DNA of 8,978 nucleotides, taken from NCBI GenBank assembly GCA_003132105.1, contig PKWS01000117.1, positions 1 through 8,978 of the forward strand, read 5' to 3'. A program made the position numbers and the translations under genes. Below, piece by piece: positions 1 through 6,364 of the stretch. The stretch is from Desulfosporosinus sp. Lineage in GTDB: Bacteria; Bacillota; Desulfitobacteriia; Desulfitobacteriales; Desulfitobacteriaceae. The notes under the pieces are model-generated. The model was given only the letters and a program-made list of their open reading frames with translations, had not been told where the DNA came from and made no database searches. The first letter of the stretch is position 1; every line of letters begins with the position of its first letter.

Positions 1-240
1 ATCTTTTAGTACACCTTGAACATCTTTCGGTTTTACCGCTAGAATCAAGACGCTCGACTCTTCCACAAGCTCCTTTAACGGAGCCGCAATAACACCATAC
101 CGGTCAACCAAACCCTGAAGGCGCTCCTGATTCGAACGATTCGTCACTCGAATCTTAATCCCAGGCTTCGTCTTCGTGAGACCACTAATAATAGCCTCCG
201 CCATATTTCCCCCACCAATAAAACCAATAGAATGAGTCAT
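1..240 (-). CDS. proC: Pyrroline-5-carboxylate reductase, N-terminal part (cut by window edge)
   Basis: Pyrroline-5-carboxylate reductase performs the last step of proline synthesis, NAD(P)H-dependent reduction of 1-pyrroline-5-carboxylate to proline, in the cytoplasm. Only the first 80 residues are present; the rest lies beyond the left edge. The start reads MTHSIGFIGGGNMAEAI, a Rossmann dinucleotide-binding loop (glycines at about 6, 9, 10 and 11) followed by the family's N-M-A-E-A. Residues 64-73 read VLILAVKPKD, the conserved strand and turn after the cofactor site in ProC. The ATG at 240-238 has a good ribosome binding site (AAGGA at 253-249, 8 nt spacer). It lies 150 nt after leuB, beyond a strong terminator, and has its own promoter-like sequence, so it is probably a separate transcription unit. 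Other NAD(P)-binding families share the glycine loop, but the combination with AVKPKD points firmly to ProC. Confidence 0.9.
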   Translation of the reverse strand, partial: MTHSIGFIGGGNMAEAIISGLTKTKPGIKIRVTNRSNQERLQGLVDRYGVIAAPLKELVEESSVLILAVKPKDVQGVLKD

Positions 241-273
241 TCACTACATCCTTTCAATAAGCAATATCATTTA

Positions 274-303
274 TTAACCCACTATAACACTCTTTGGAAA
301 TTA
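274..303 (-). promoter_or_regulatory. Candidate extended -10 promoter for proC
   Basis: On the minus strand TGTTATAGT (289-281) fits an extended -10 element: TG, one base, then TATAGT, a 5/6 match to TATAAT. A weak -35-like TTGCTA (4/6) lies about 15 nt upstream, overlapping the T-rich tail of the leuB terminator. Transcription would start near 274, giving a leader of about 34 nt before the proC ATG at 240. The position between terminator and gene is what a separate proC promoter should have. The call rests on motif match and position only; the -35 is poor and its spacing short. Confidence 0.45.
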
Positions 304-305
304 GC

Positions 306-356
306 AAAAGAATAAAGGCTTCTCCCATCCTTATTTAAGGGAAGGAAGAAGCCTTT
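306..356 (-). terminator. Rho-independent terminator of the ilv-leu operon
   Basis: Read on the minus strand, a perfect 10-bp arm pair (AAAGGCTTCT / AGAAGCCTTT, outer ends 356 and 314) continues into an imperfect inner stem of about nine more pairs. These include a G-U pair, a T-T mismatch and one bulged C, closed by an AAAT loop. The hairpin is followed by a T-rich tract, ATTCTTTT (313-306). It begins 34 nt after the leuB stop and lies before proC. The T-tract exists only on the minus side, so it terminates the operon and not an opposing transcript. Confidence 0.9.
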
Positions 357-367
357 CATAACGGCGG

Positions 368-386
368 AGCCCGTCAAGGGCTTTTT
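368..386 (+). terminator. Small hairpin plus T-run, terminator-like on the plus strand
   Basis: AGCCC (368-372) and GGGCT (378-382) form a 5-bp stem with the loop GTCAA, followed on the plus strand by TTTT (383-386), with possible G-U pairs extending the base. It lies between the leuB stop and the main operon terminator. On the minus strand the same stem has no T-tract after it. No plus-strand gene is visible, so it may stop antisense transcription into leuB, or simply be a 3'-end stem in the operon mRNA. The stem is short, so the call is tentative. Confidence 0.35.
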
Positions 387-390
387 GGAA

Positions 391-1458
391 TCATCTCCTA
401 CTAAGTGCCTCAACGACAGCATTTCCCATTTCTCGGGTCCCCAATACTTTATCGCCTGGTTTTGCTAAATCCGGAGTCCGGTACCCAGCTGCTAAGACAG
501 CTTCAACCGCTCGCTCAATCATTTGAGCTTCTTCCTCTAAATCAAACGAATACCGCAACATTAATGCTCCTGACAGTATTGTCGCTAAAGGATTTGCAAT
601 ATTTTTCCCAGCAATATCTGGTGCCGAGCCATGGGACGGCTCATAGAGACCTTTAGTTCCATTTAAGCTTGCCGAGGGTATCATGCCGATTGACCCTCCC
701 AGCATCGAAGCTAAATCCGTTAGAATATCTCCAAACATATTCTCCGTAACAATGACATCAAATTGATTGGGGCGACGAACTAATTGCATCGCTGCATTGT
801 CCACATACATATGCGTTAACTCAACATTAGGATAATCCTTGGCAATTTCTACGGTGATTTCACGCCAGAGTCGAGATGATTCCAGCACATTCGCTTTATC
901 GACTGAACAAAGTTTCCCACGTCGCTTTACAGCCATTTGGAAGCCGAGTTCTACAATGCGCCGGATCTCTTCCTCAGAATATATCAAAATGTCATAGGCA
1001 CTCGTCGGGTTCGTCTTTCTACCCTTCTCCCCAAAATACAGTCCACCTGTCAGTTCACGCAAAACGACGAGGTCAACGTCCTTTATCACCTCAGGCCGTA
1101 GCGTAGAGGCATCTACCAACATTGGACTCACTTTCACAGGGCGGATATTAGCGTAAAGACTTAGTGCCTTTCTTATTTTGAGAAGGCCGCCTAATTCTGG
1201 GCGTTCTTGTGCTGGAAGGGTATCCCATTTAGGCCCACCCACTGAACCCATAAGAATCGCATCTGCTGCGTGAGCCGCTGCTAGCGTTTCATCGGGTAAC
1301 GCCTTGCCCACTTCGTCAATAGCTGCTCCGCCGATTAAACCGTTTTTAAAGTTTAGGCTGGTCGATCGACCTTTTAACACCGCTTGTAAAACTTTAACCG
1401 CTTCTGGCGTAATTTCTTTTCCTATGCCGTCTCCCGCGAGAACCAAAACATTAGGCAT
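391..1458 (-). CDS. leuB: 3-isopropylmalate dehydrogenase
   Basis: LeuB oxidises and decarboxylates (2R,3S)-3-isopropylmalate to 2-oxoisocaproate with NAD+ and a divalent metal, the third leucine-specific step; it acts as a cytoplasmic homodimer. From the ATG at 1458 the protein has 355 residues, the usual bacterial length. It shows the N-terminal GDGIGKEI (9-16), the substrate arginines R96, R106 and R134 (RELTGG), Y141, K188 in SVDKAN, and the metal-binding aspartates D220, D244 and D248. The adenine-site motif HGSAPDIAGKNIANP follows (about 276-290), with an aspartate (D281) where NAD-dependent members carry one. An ATG 14 codons upstream is in frame but lies inside leuD without a ribosome site; the chosen start has GGGAGG 7 nt upstream. 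The coding sequence starts 1 nt after the leuD stop, so translation is probably coupled. It is the last gene of the operon. Isocitrate or tartrate dehydrogenase relatives are unlikely given the leuCD context. Confidence 0.97.
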   Translation of the reverse strand: MPNVLVLAGDGIGKEITPEAVKVLQAVLKGRSTSLNFKNGLIGGAAIDEVGKALPDETLAAAHAADAILMGSVGGPKWDTLPAQERPELGGLLKIRKALSLYANIRPVKVSPMLVDASTLRPEVIKDVDLVVLRELTGGLYFGEKGRKTNPTSAYDILIYSEEEIRRIVELGFQMAVKRRGKLCSVDKANVLESSRLWREITVEIAKDYPNVELTHMYVDNAAMQLVRRPNQFDVIVTENMFGDILTDLASMLGGSIGMIPSASLNGTKGLYEPSHGSAPDIAGKNIANPLATILSGALMLRYSFDLEEEAQMIERAVEAVLAAGYRTPDLAKPGDKVLGTREMGNAVVEALSRR

Positions 1459-1459
1459 T

Positions 1460-1939
1460 CTATTTCCTCCCTTCAATGTACGGAATAAGTCCACCCGCAC
1501 GAATTAAGTCCTGCATAAAGGGAGGAAAGGAACGGGCCTGAAAATGGACATTTTTCGTTAGATTCTCAATCTTACCAGTTGTGACATCAACACTTACCTC
1601 ATCGCCTTGAGAAATTCCCGCCACGGCTTCCGGGCATTCCATAATCGGCAACCCAATATTTAAAGCATTGCGATAAAAAATCCTCGCAAACGACTCTGCA
1701 ATCACCACTTGAATGCCACAGGCCTTAATGGCTATCGGAGCATGCTCGCGTGAGGAACCGCAACCGAAGTTTTTCCCACCCACCATAATGTCCCCAGCTT
1801 TAACTTCCTGAGCAAACGACGTACCCGCATCTTCCATGCAATGTGCCGCCAGATGTTCAGGAGTGGATTTATTTAAATAACGTGCCGGCAAAATGATATC
1901 CGTATCTATGTCATGCCCAAACTTCCATGCTTTTCCCAA
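1460..1939 (-). CDS. leuD: 3-isopropylmalate dehydratase, small subunit (TTG start)
   Basis: LeuD is the small, swivelling domain of isopropylmalate isomerase. With LeuC it moves the hydroxyl group from 2-isopropylmalate to 3-isopropylmalate by dehydration and rehydration. The 159 residues match the short LeuD of clostridia and archaea, against about 200 in enterobacteria. Visible are the N-terminal GHDIDTDIILPARYLN (about 8-23), which includes the substrate-specificity loop of the family, and KNFGCGSSREHAP (about 56-68), the aconitase-swivel active-site motif with its serine and arginine. The start codon is TTG (1939-1937), set by AGGAGG at a 9-nt spacer; the preceding in-frame stop is close and the family N-terminus begins exactly here. 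There is 1 nt to the leuC stop and 1 nt to the leuB start, an arrangement that favours equal subunit output. A homoaconitase small subunit is the nearest alternative, but the neighbours argue for leucine synthesis. Confidence 0.96.
   Translation of the reverse strand: MGKAWKFGHDIDTDIILPARYLNKSTPEHLAAHCMEDAGTSFAQEVKAGDIMVGGKNFGCGSSREHAPIAIKACGIQVVIAESFARIFYRNALNIGLPIMECPEAVAGISQGDEVSVDVTTGKIENLTKNVHFQARSFPPFMQDLIRAGGLIPYIEGRK
1466..1471 (-). promoter_or_regulatory. Ribosome binding site fixing the leuB start
   Basis: GGGAGG on the minus strand (1471-1466), 7 nt before the ATG at 1458 and lying within the last codons of leuD. It supports a start at MPNVLVLAG rather than the in-frame ATG at 1500, which would add 14 residues foreign to the family. 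Confidence 0.85.
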
Positions 1940-1940
1940 T

Positions 1941-3206
1941 CTAAGAAACCTCCTCTGGATGGGCTATTTGACCCATGATAGCGGATGCCGCTGCGACCGC
2001 TGGACCTGCTAAGTAGACTTCACTTTCTACATGCCCCATTCGTCCCACAAAATTCCGATTTGTGGTGGATACGGCCCGCTCACCTTTTGCCAAAATTCCC
2101 ATATGACCACCTAGACAAGGGCCACACGTTGGCGTGCTAACTGCAGCTCCCGCCTCAATCAAGGTGTCAATAATTCCTTCACGCATAGCGTCTCGAAGAA
2201 TGGTTTGCGTTCCTGGAAAAACTAAAAGTCGAATTTCGGGATGCACTTTCTTACCACGCAGAATGTCCGCCGCGATACGCAGATCTTCCAGTCTACCATT
2301 AGTGCAGGACCCGATTACAACCTGGTCAATTTTAATCCCGTTAGCTTCCTGGACTGATTTGGCGTTTTCTGGGGAATGAGGGAAGGCCACTTGCAAGGGG
2401 ATCTCCGTGACGTCAAATTCCTGGACTTCCATGTAATGAGCGTCTGAATCACTGTAGTGGAGAGGATAAGAGTGACGTGCTCGCCCTTCAAGATAAGCAA
2501 ACGTCTTGTCATCCGGCGCAATAATGCCATTTTTTGCACCAGCCTCGATCGCCATATTGCAGATCGTAAAACGATTATCCATGGATAAGGCGGCTATTCC
2601 TTCTCCGGTGAATTCCATTGCCCGGTAGCGAGCCCCATCGACACCCAATTTTCCGATGAGATAAAGGATGAGATCTTTTCCTCCGACCCATTTTTGAAAC
2701 CGGGTCCCGTGGAAGACAAACTTCATGGATTCGGGAACACGAAACCAAGCTTCGCCAGTCGCTAACCCTGCTGCTAAATCTGTGCTCCCGACCCCCGTTG
2801 CAAACGCTCCAACAGCTCCATAGGTGCACGTATGGGAGTCCGCGCCAATAATGAGGTCTCCCGGCAAAGTGAGTCCTTGTTCTGGCAACAGGCAATGTTC
2901 AATACCCATACGTCCCACTTCAAAATAATGTTCAATATCCTGTTCTCTAGCAAAGTTTCTCATTAACTTGCATTGCTCTGCCGATAAAATATCTTTATTT
3001 GGAGCAAAATGATCTGGAACAAGAGCGACCTTTGTACGATCGAACACAGTTTTCGTTCCAAACTTGGCAAACTCTTGAATTGCTATTGGACCAGTTACAT
3101 CATTTGCTAAGACAAGATCCAGCTTCGCGGTGATCAGTTGCCCCGGAACGACGTTATCCAGTCCAGCATGTTGCGCCAAAATCTTTTCTGTAATGGTCAT
3201 AGACAT
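1941..3206 (-). CDS. leuC: 3-isopropylmalate dehydratase, large subunit
   Basis: LeuC carries the [4Fe-4S] cluster of isopropylmalate isomerase and works with LeuD on the second leucine-specific step. Its 421 residues match the shorter clostridial/archaeal LeuC type rather than the roughly 466-residue enterobacterial form. The three cluster cysteines are visible: C301 in VIGSCTNGR, and C361 and C364 in TPTCGPCLGGH. Other aconitase-family landmarks are GADSHTCTYGA (121-131), GVGSTDLA (138-145) and the C-terminal NRNFVGRMGH (383-392). The ATG at 3206 has AAGGAGGG about 10 nt upstream; a second ATG two codons in is possible but would stretch the spacing to 16 nt. It begins 18 nt after the leuA stop and ends 1 nt before leuD. 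An exposed cluster makes such enzymes oxygen sensitive, consistent with, but not proof of, an anaerobe. A homoaconitase or methanogen-type paralogue is less likely given leuA and leuB on either side. Confidence 0.97.
   Translation of the reverse strand: MSMTITEKILAQHAGLDNVVPGQLITAKLDLVLANDVTGPIAIQEFAKFGTKTVFDRTKVALVPDHFAPNKDILSAEQCKLMRNFAREQDIEHYFEVGRMGIEHCLLPEQGLTLPGDLIIGADSHTCTYGAVGAFATGVGSTDLAAGLATGEAWFRVPESMKFVFHGTRFQKWVGGKDLILYLIGKLGVDGARYRAMEFTGEGIAALSMDNRFTICNMAIEAGAKNGIIAPDDKTFAYLEGRARHSYPLHYSDSDAHYMEVQEFDVTEIPLQVAFPHSPENAKSVQEANGIKIDQVVIGSCTNGRLEDLRIAADILRGKKVHPEIRLLVFPGTQTILRDAMREGIIDTLIEAGAAVSTPTCGPCLGGHMGILAKGERAVSTTNRNFVGRMGHVESEVYLAGPAVAAASAIMGQIAHPEEVS
1949..1954 (-). promoter_or_regulatory. 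Ribosome binding site supporting the TTG start of leuD
   Basis: A consensus AGGAGG (1954-1949, minus strand) sits in the last codons of leuC, 9 nt before TTG at 1939. The junction reads stop TAG, one A, then TTG. The strong site probably compensates for the weak start codon and lets ribosomes leaving leuC restart. Confidence 0.85.
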
Positions 3207-3224
3207 TGCTCTTACGCCCTCCTT

Positions 3225-4757
3225 CTAGCTCGCATTTTTCTCTCGAATCTTAATCCATCCTCGTCCGAACGCCCGGTTTACGGCCTGTAGATAGCCCAAC
3301 ACGCTTGCTTCGATAATATCTGTGCTCACCCCACGGCCACCCACCAGATTTTCTCCAAACTTAACGGTAACCGTAACCTCTCCTTGAGCATCTTCTCCAC
3401 CATCAATGGCCTGCAACGAATAGTTAATCAGCTTACCCTCAGTTCCTAGGACCTTATCAATGGCCTTAAAAGCAGCATCAACCGGTCCATCGCCACAGGT
3501 TGCATCTTCTAAACGTTGCCCGTTAAACATTAGCCCGACCGTTGCTGTGGGGGTAAGATGCGTTCCGCTAGAAACCTGCAAATAATCTAAGCGAATCTGA
3601 TCCTCTTTCTCCGCTTTTAAATCCACTAAGGAGAATAAATCGGCGGTAGTCACTTCCCGCTTACGATCTGCCAATAGTTTAAATCGAGAAAATACCTCTT
3701 CGAATTGGCTTTCCTCTAAATCTATCCCGAGTTCATTAAATCGTTGATGAACCGCATGTCGCCCAGAGTGTTTTCCTAAGACAATTGAGTTCATTTCTAA
3801 GCCCACCGTGCTCGGCAACATAATTTCATAAGTGGAGGGCTCTTTAAGCACCCCATCTTGGTGAATACCTGATTCATGAGCAAAGGCGTTTTTACCCACA
3901 ATAGCCTTGTTAGGTTGAATCGTCATGCCCGTTAGACGGCTGACTAATTGGCTTGTTCTAGTGAGTTCCTTGGTTACGATACTTGTATCCGCACCATAGA
4001 AATCCCCCCGAGTGTGCAGCGCCATCACCAGTTCCTCTAGTGCCGCATTCCCAGCTCGTTCCCCTATCCCATTGACAGCACACTCCAGCTGATGCGCCCC
4101 AGCTCCAACCGCCGCCAGCGAATTAGCCACCGCTAGGCCTAAATCATTATGGCAATGTACACTAATTTTGACCTTTTCTATACCCGTCGTTCGCTCCATA
4201 ACAGCTCGCACAAAGGATGCAAACTCCTCCGGCGTTGAATAACCAACGGTATCAGGAATGTTGAGCACCGTTGCTCCAGCTTTGATCACCTCTGTGAAAA
4301 CCTTCGCTAGAAAATCCACATCGCTGCGGGAAGCATCTTCTGCACTAAATTCCACATCCCACACCTTTGATTTGGCCAACGTAACGGCCTGCACCGCTAG
4401 TTCCAAAACTTCGTGAGGGGACTTCAGCAGTTTATAGCGCATGTGTATGGGTGAAGTAGCAATAACCGTATGAATGCGCGGGCTCTCTGCAACTGAGATA
4501 GCCTCCCAAGCACGCTCAATATCATGTGCATTAGCTCGTGCTAAGGCTGCCACACTTACAGTCCTAACCTCCTGAGCGATCAGTCGCACTCCCTCAAAAT
4601 CTCCCAAGGAGGTGATTGGAAATCCGGCTTCAATAATATTAACGCCCAGCTTAGCTAACTGACGAGCGATTTGCAGTTTCTCATCTGCGTTGAGAGCAAC
4701 TCCCGGCGATTGTTCGCCATCTCTCAGAGTAGTATCAAAGATCTCGATCCGTCGCAT
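3225..4757 (-). CDS. leuA: 2-isopropylmalate synthase
   Basis: LeuA condenses acetyl-CoA with 2-oxoisovalerate to give 2-isopropylmalate, the committed step to leucine. The 510 residues match the long, leucine-regulated bacterial form. The N-terminal TIM barrel opens with FDTTLRDGEQSPG (7-19), with catalytic R12 and metal-binding D13. H201 and H203 in HCHNDLGLA and N237 in GERAGNAALEE complete the metal site. SPRIHTVIATSPIHM (92-106) resembles isopropylmalate synthases rather than citramalate synthases. The linker contains HESGIHQDG (294-302). The C-terminal regulatory domain (about 385 to the end) keeps the GRGVSTDIIEASVLGYL stretch (474-490), so leucine feedback inhibition is expected. The ATG at 4757 has TGGAGG with a 7-nt spacer. 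It follows ilvC by 43 nt and precedes leuC by 18 nt. Homocitrate synthase and citramalate synthase are the alternatives, made unlikely by the adjacent leuCDB. Confidence 0.97.
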   Translation of the reverse strand: MRRIEIFDTTLRDGEQSPGVALNADEKLQIARQLAKLGVNIIEAGFPITSLGDFEGVRLIAQEVRTVSVAALARANAHDIERAWEAISVAESPRIHTVIATSPIHMRYKLLKSPHEVLELAVQAVTLAKSKVWDVEFSAEDASRSDVDFLAKVFTEVIKAGATVLNIPDTVGYSTPEEFASFVRAVMERTTGIEKVKISVHCHNDLGLAVANSLAAVGAGAHQLECAVNGIGERAGNAALEELVMALHTRGDFYGADTSIVTKELTRTSQLVSRLTGMTIQPNKAIVGKNAFAHESGIHQDGVLKEPSTYEIMLPSTVGLEMNSIVLGKHSGRHAVHQRFNELGIDLEESQFEEVFSRFKLLADRKREVTTADLFSLVDLKAEKEDQIRLDYLQVSSGTHLTPTATVGLMFNGQRLEDATCGDGPVDAAFKAIDKVLGTEGKLINYSLQAIDGGEDAQGEVTVTVKFGENLVGGRGVSTDIIEASVLGYLQAVNRAFGRGWIKIREKNAS

Positions 4758-4791
4758 TCGCCAACCTCCATTTATCCAATTCTAAGAGCCC

Positions 4792-4810
4792 ACATCGAGT
4801 TTACTCGTGT
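4792..4810 (-). other. Small hairpin spanning the ilvC stop codon
   Basis: On the minus strand ACACGAG-TAAA-CTCG-A-TGT folds into a 4-bp stem plus 3 bp beyond a single bulge, with the TAA stop in the loop. No T-tract follows, so it is not a terminator. It could act as a 3'-end stabiliser for an ilvC-ending RNA, or be chance; the stem is short. Confidence 0.25.
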
Positions 4811-5799
4811 TTTTTAAGCCAGCTCATCATCCCTCTTAATTTTTCTCCAACCTTTTCAATGGGGTGATTTTCTCCCATGCGAGTCATAGCGTTAAAGGCT
4901 GGACGATTCACTTGGCTTTCGAGTAACCAAGCTTTAGCAAACCGACCATCTTGAATTTCTTCGAGAACCTTTTTCATTTCTTTTCTGGTTTCTTTATTAA
5001 TAATCCTTTTGCCTATCGTCATGTCTCCATATTGCGCTGTATCAGAGACAGAATAGCGCATCCAACTTATGCCGCCTTCATACATCAAATCAACAATCAG
5101 CTTAAGTTCGTGTAAACATTCAAAATAAGCGATTTCCGGCTGGTAGCCTGCTTCTACCAATGTATCAAAGCCCGCTTTGACCAGTTCTGAAGCTCCTCCA
5201 CAAAGGACTGCCTGTTCTCCGAATAAATCCGTCTCCGTTTCCTCCTCAAAGGTTGTTTCCAGTACCCCTGCCTTCGTTGAGCCAATTCCCTTGGCATATG
5301 CTAGGGCTAATTCTTTAGCCTTACCTGACGCATCTTGATGGACTGCAATTAAGGCTGGTACTCCTGCACCTTCGGTATAGGTGCGACGCACCAAGTGTCC
5401 GGGGCTTTTAGGAGCGATCATGATAACATCGACATCCTTTGGAGGAACAATTTGGCCATAGTGAATGTTAAAGCCGTGAGAGAAGACTAGCGTTTTTCCA
5501 GCTGTAACATACTTTTCAATTTCCGCATAATAAATCTTACTTTGCGTCTCATCCGGAAGCAAGATTTGAATAATATCCGCTTTCGAAGCTGCCTCTGAAA
5601 CCGTCATAACCTCAAAACCTGCATCCTCTGCACGCTTCCAACGGGGACTTCCTGGACGAAGTCCGATCACAACTTTAAGTCCTGAATCTTTTAGGTTTTG
5701 GGACTGTGAATGCCCTTGGCTACCATATCCCATAACCGCAATGACTTTTCCTTTTAACAAATCTAGATTAGCATCTACCTCATAATACATTCTTGCCAT
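4801..5799 (-). CDS. ilvC: Ketol-acid reductoisomerase, class I
   Basis: IlvC turns 2-acetolactate or 2-aceto-2-hydroxybutyrate into the 2,3-dihydroxy acid by a Mg2+-dependent alkyl shift followed by NAD(P)H reduction, the second common step to valine, leucine and isoleucine. At 332 residues it is the short class I form with a single knotted C-terminal domain. Visible are the Rossmann motif GYGSQGHSQSQNL (24-36), catalytic H108 in FSHGFNIHYG, the metal ligands D191 and E195 in DLFGEQAVLCGG, E227 and E231 in ECLHELKLIVDLMYEGG, and S252 in YSVSDTAQYG. The cofactor loop reads GLRPGSPRW (46-54): proline and arginine replace the Lys-Ser often seen before the tryptophan, so cofactor preference cannot be read off simply. 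The ATG at 5799 has AAAGGAAG 8 nt upstream. It is preceded by the largest gap in the operon (74 nt), holding a hairpin and a promoter-like sequence, and followed by 43 nt to leuA. Confidence 0.97.
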   Translation of the reverse strand: MARMYYEVDANLDLLKGKVIAVMGYGSQGHSQSQNLKDSGLKVVIGLRPGSPRWKRAEDAGFEVMTVSEAASKADIIQILLPDETQSKIYYAEIEKYVTAGKTLVFSHGFNIHYGQIVPPKDVDVIMIAPKSPGHLVRRTYTEGAGVPALIAVHQDASGKAKELALAYAKGIGSTKAGVLETTFEEETETDLFGEQAVLCGGASELVKAGFDTLVEAGYQPEIAYFECLHELKLIVDLMYEGGISWMRYSVSDTAQYGDMTIGKRIINKETRKEMKKVLEEIQDGRFAKAWLLESQVNRPAFNAMTRMGENHPIEKVGEKLRGMMSWLKKHE

Positions 5800-5823
5800 T
5801 TTTATTACTTCCTTTCAACTGTG

Positions 5824-5843
5824 AGCCTATCACTAAATAGGCT
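5824..5843 (-). other. Hairpin in the ilvN-ilvC intergenic region
   Basis: On the minus strand AGCCTAT and ATAGGCT form a perfect 7-bp stem around a 6-nt loop (TTAGTG), ending 9 nt upstream of the ilvC ribosome binding site. No T-tract follows, so read-through is expected. It could protect a processed ilvC 5' end or form the 5' terminus of a transcript started at the promoter-like sequence just upstream. Structure seen, role inferred. Confidence 0.45.
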
Positions 5844-5871
5844 ATATATACTATAACACGCCACTCAACAA
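5843..5871 (-). promoter_or_regulatory. Candidate internal promoter upstream of ilvC
   Basis: On the minus strand TGTTATAGT (5858-5850) is an extended -10 match with TATAGT at 5/6, but it lacks a good -35 at normal spacing. An overlapping option is TTGTTG (5871-5866), 17 nt, TATATA (5848-5843), with both boxes weak. From the extended -10, RNA would start near 5843, the first base of the hairpin before ilvC. The 10-mer GTGTTATAGT is the same one found before proC. An A/T-rich gap can produce such matches by chance. Confidence 0.3.
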
Positions 5872-5873
5872 CC

Positions 5874-6353
5874 TTATACTTCAGATCGCAAAATGGCAAT
5901 CTTACCAGTTCGTACCAACTCTAATAACCCATAGGGGCGAATCGCATGAACAAACGCATCAATTTTCGCAATGTCCCCCGTTAACTCAACTGTAATATTG
6001 CTTCTACCCATATCCACAACTCGTCCCCGGAAAACGTCAATCGTCTGGAGTACCACGGATCGTGTTTCCGCGCTAACTTCGACACGTACTAACGCCAGCT
6101 CTCGATCAACAACACTTTCCCCAGTCAAATCCGTGACTGTGTGCACGACCACCAGTTTACTGAGTTGATTCCTCACTTGCTCAATGACTTGTTCATCTCC
6201 GTTGACGACAATCGTCATCCTCGAAACTTCAGGATCTTCCGTCTGACAAACTGTAAGGCTATCAATGTTATACCCTCTGCGAGCGAACAATCCCGCTACC
6301 CGAATTAAAACTCCAGGGTGGTTCTCCACAAGGACGGCAAGTGTATGCAACAT
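5874..6353 (-). CDS. ilvN: Acetohydroxyacid synthase, small (regulatory) subunit
   Basis: This is the regulatory subunit of acetohydroxyacid synthase; it activates the catalytic IlvB subunit and gives valine feedback inhibition. The symbol could equally be ilvH. Its 159 residues are the normal length. An N-terminal ACT domain covers about residues 2-75, opening VENHPGVLIRVAGLF and then RRGYNIDSLTV. N11, G14 and N29 occupy the positions that line the valine site in the E. coli IlvH subunit, so valine sensitivity is predicted. The C-terminal ACT-like half (about 80-159) includes REALVRV-type and RPYGLLELVRTGKIAI segments typical of the family. The ATG at 6353 has GAGGTGAT immediately upstream, overlapping the ilvB stop; only 4 nt separate the two genes, so the subunits are probably translationally coupled. 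A 74-nt gap to ilvC follows. Confidence 0.96.
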   Translation of the reverse strand: MLHTLAVLVENHPGVLIRVAGLFARRGYNIDSLTVCQTEDPEVSRMTIVVNGDEQVIEQVRNQLSKLVVVHTVTDLTGESVVDRELALVRVEVSAETRSVVLQTIDVFRGRVVDMGRSNITVELTGDIAKIDAFVHAIRPYGLLELVRTGKIAILRSEV

Positions 6354-6356
6354 GTT

Positions 6357-6364
6357 ATCACCTC
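6357..6364 (-). promoter_or_regulatory. Ribosome binding site of ilvN overlapping the ilvB stop
   Basis: GAGGTGAT (6364-6357, minus strand) is an eight-base match to the complement of the usual 16S rRNA 3' end, and its TGA is the ilvB stop codon. ATG follows after AAC. A ribosome ending ilvB therefore sits on the ilvN initiation site, an arrangement that favours matched subunit synthesis. Confidence 0.8.

Noticed and set aside
286..300. AATTTCCAAAGAGTG on the minus strand as a possible CodY box before proC.
   Set aside because: It has about five mismatches to the 15-base CodY consensus, which in an A/T-rich spacer is within chance, and no second copy is seen in the window.
405..656. Plus-strand open frames opposite leuB, ilvN and ilvB (for example 405-656, 876-1106, 6757-6993).
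   Set aside because: All are antisense to well-supported genes, short, without clear ribosome sites and without recognisable protein motifs.
1459..1500. A 14-residue N-terminal extension of LeuB starting at the ATG at 1500.
   Set aside because: It lies inside leuD, has no ribosome site, and the family N-terminus begins at the later ATG, which has GGGAGG 7 nt upstream.
2575..2895. A 106-codon minus-strand open frame inside leuC, and a second of 74 codons at 2315-2539.
   Set aside because: Both lie wholly inside leuC in another frame, their translations show no recognisable motif and are rich in Arg/Ser in the manner of shadow frames, and leuC itself is intact there.
5824..5843. The ilvN-ilvC hairpin as an internal intrinsic terminator or attenuator.
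   Set aside because: The stem is only 7 bp, no T-tract follows on the minus strand, and no competing antiterminator arm is evident.
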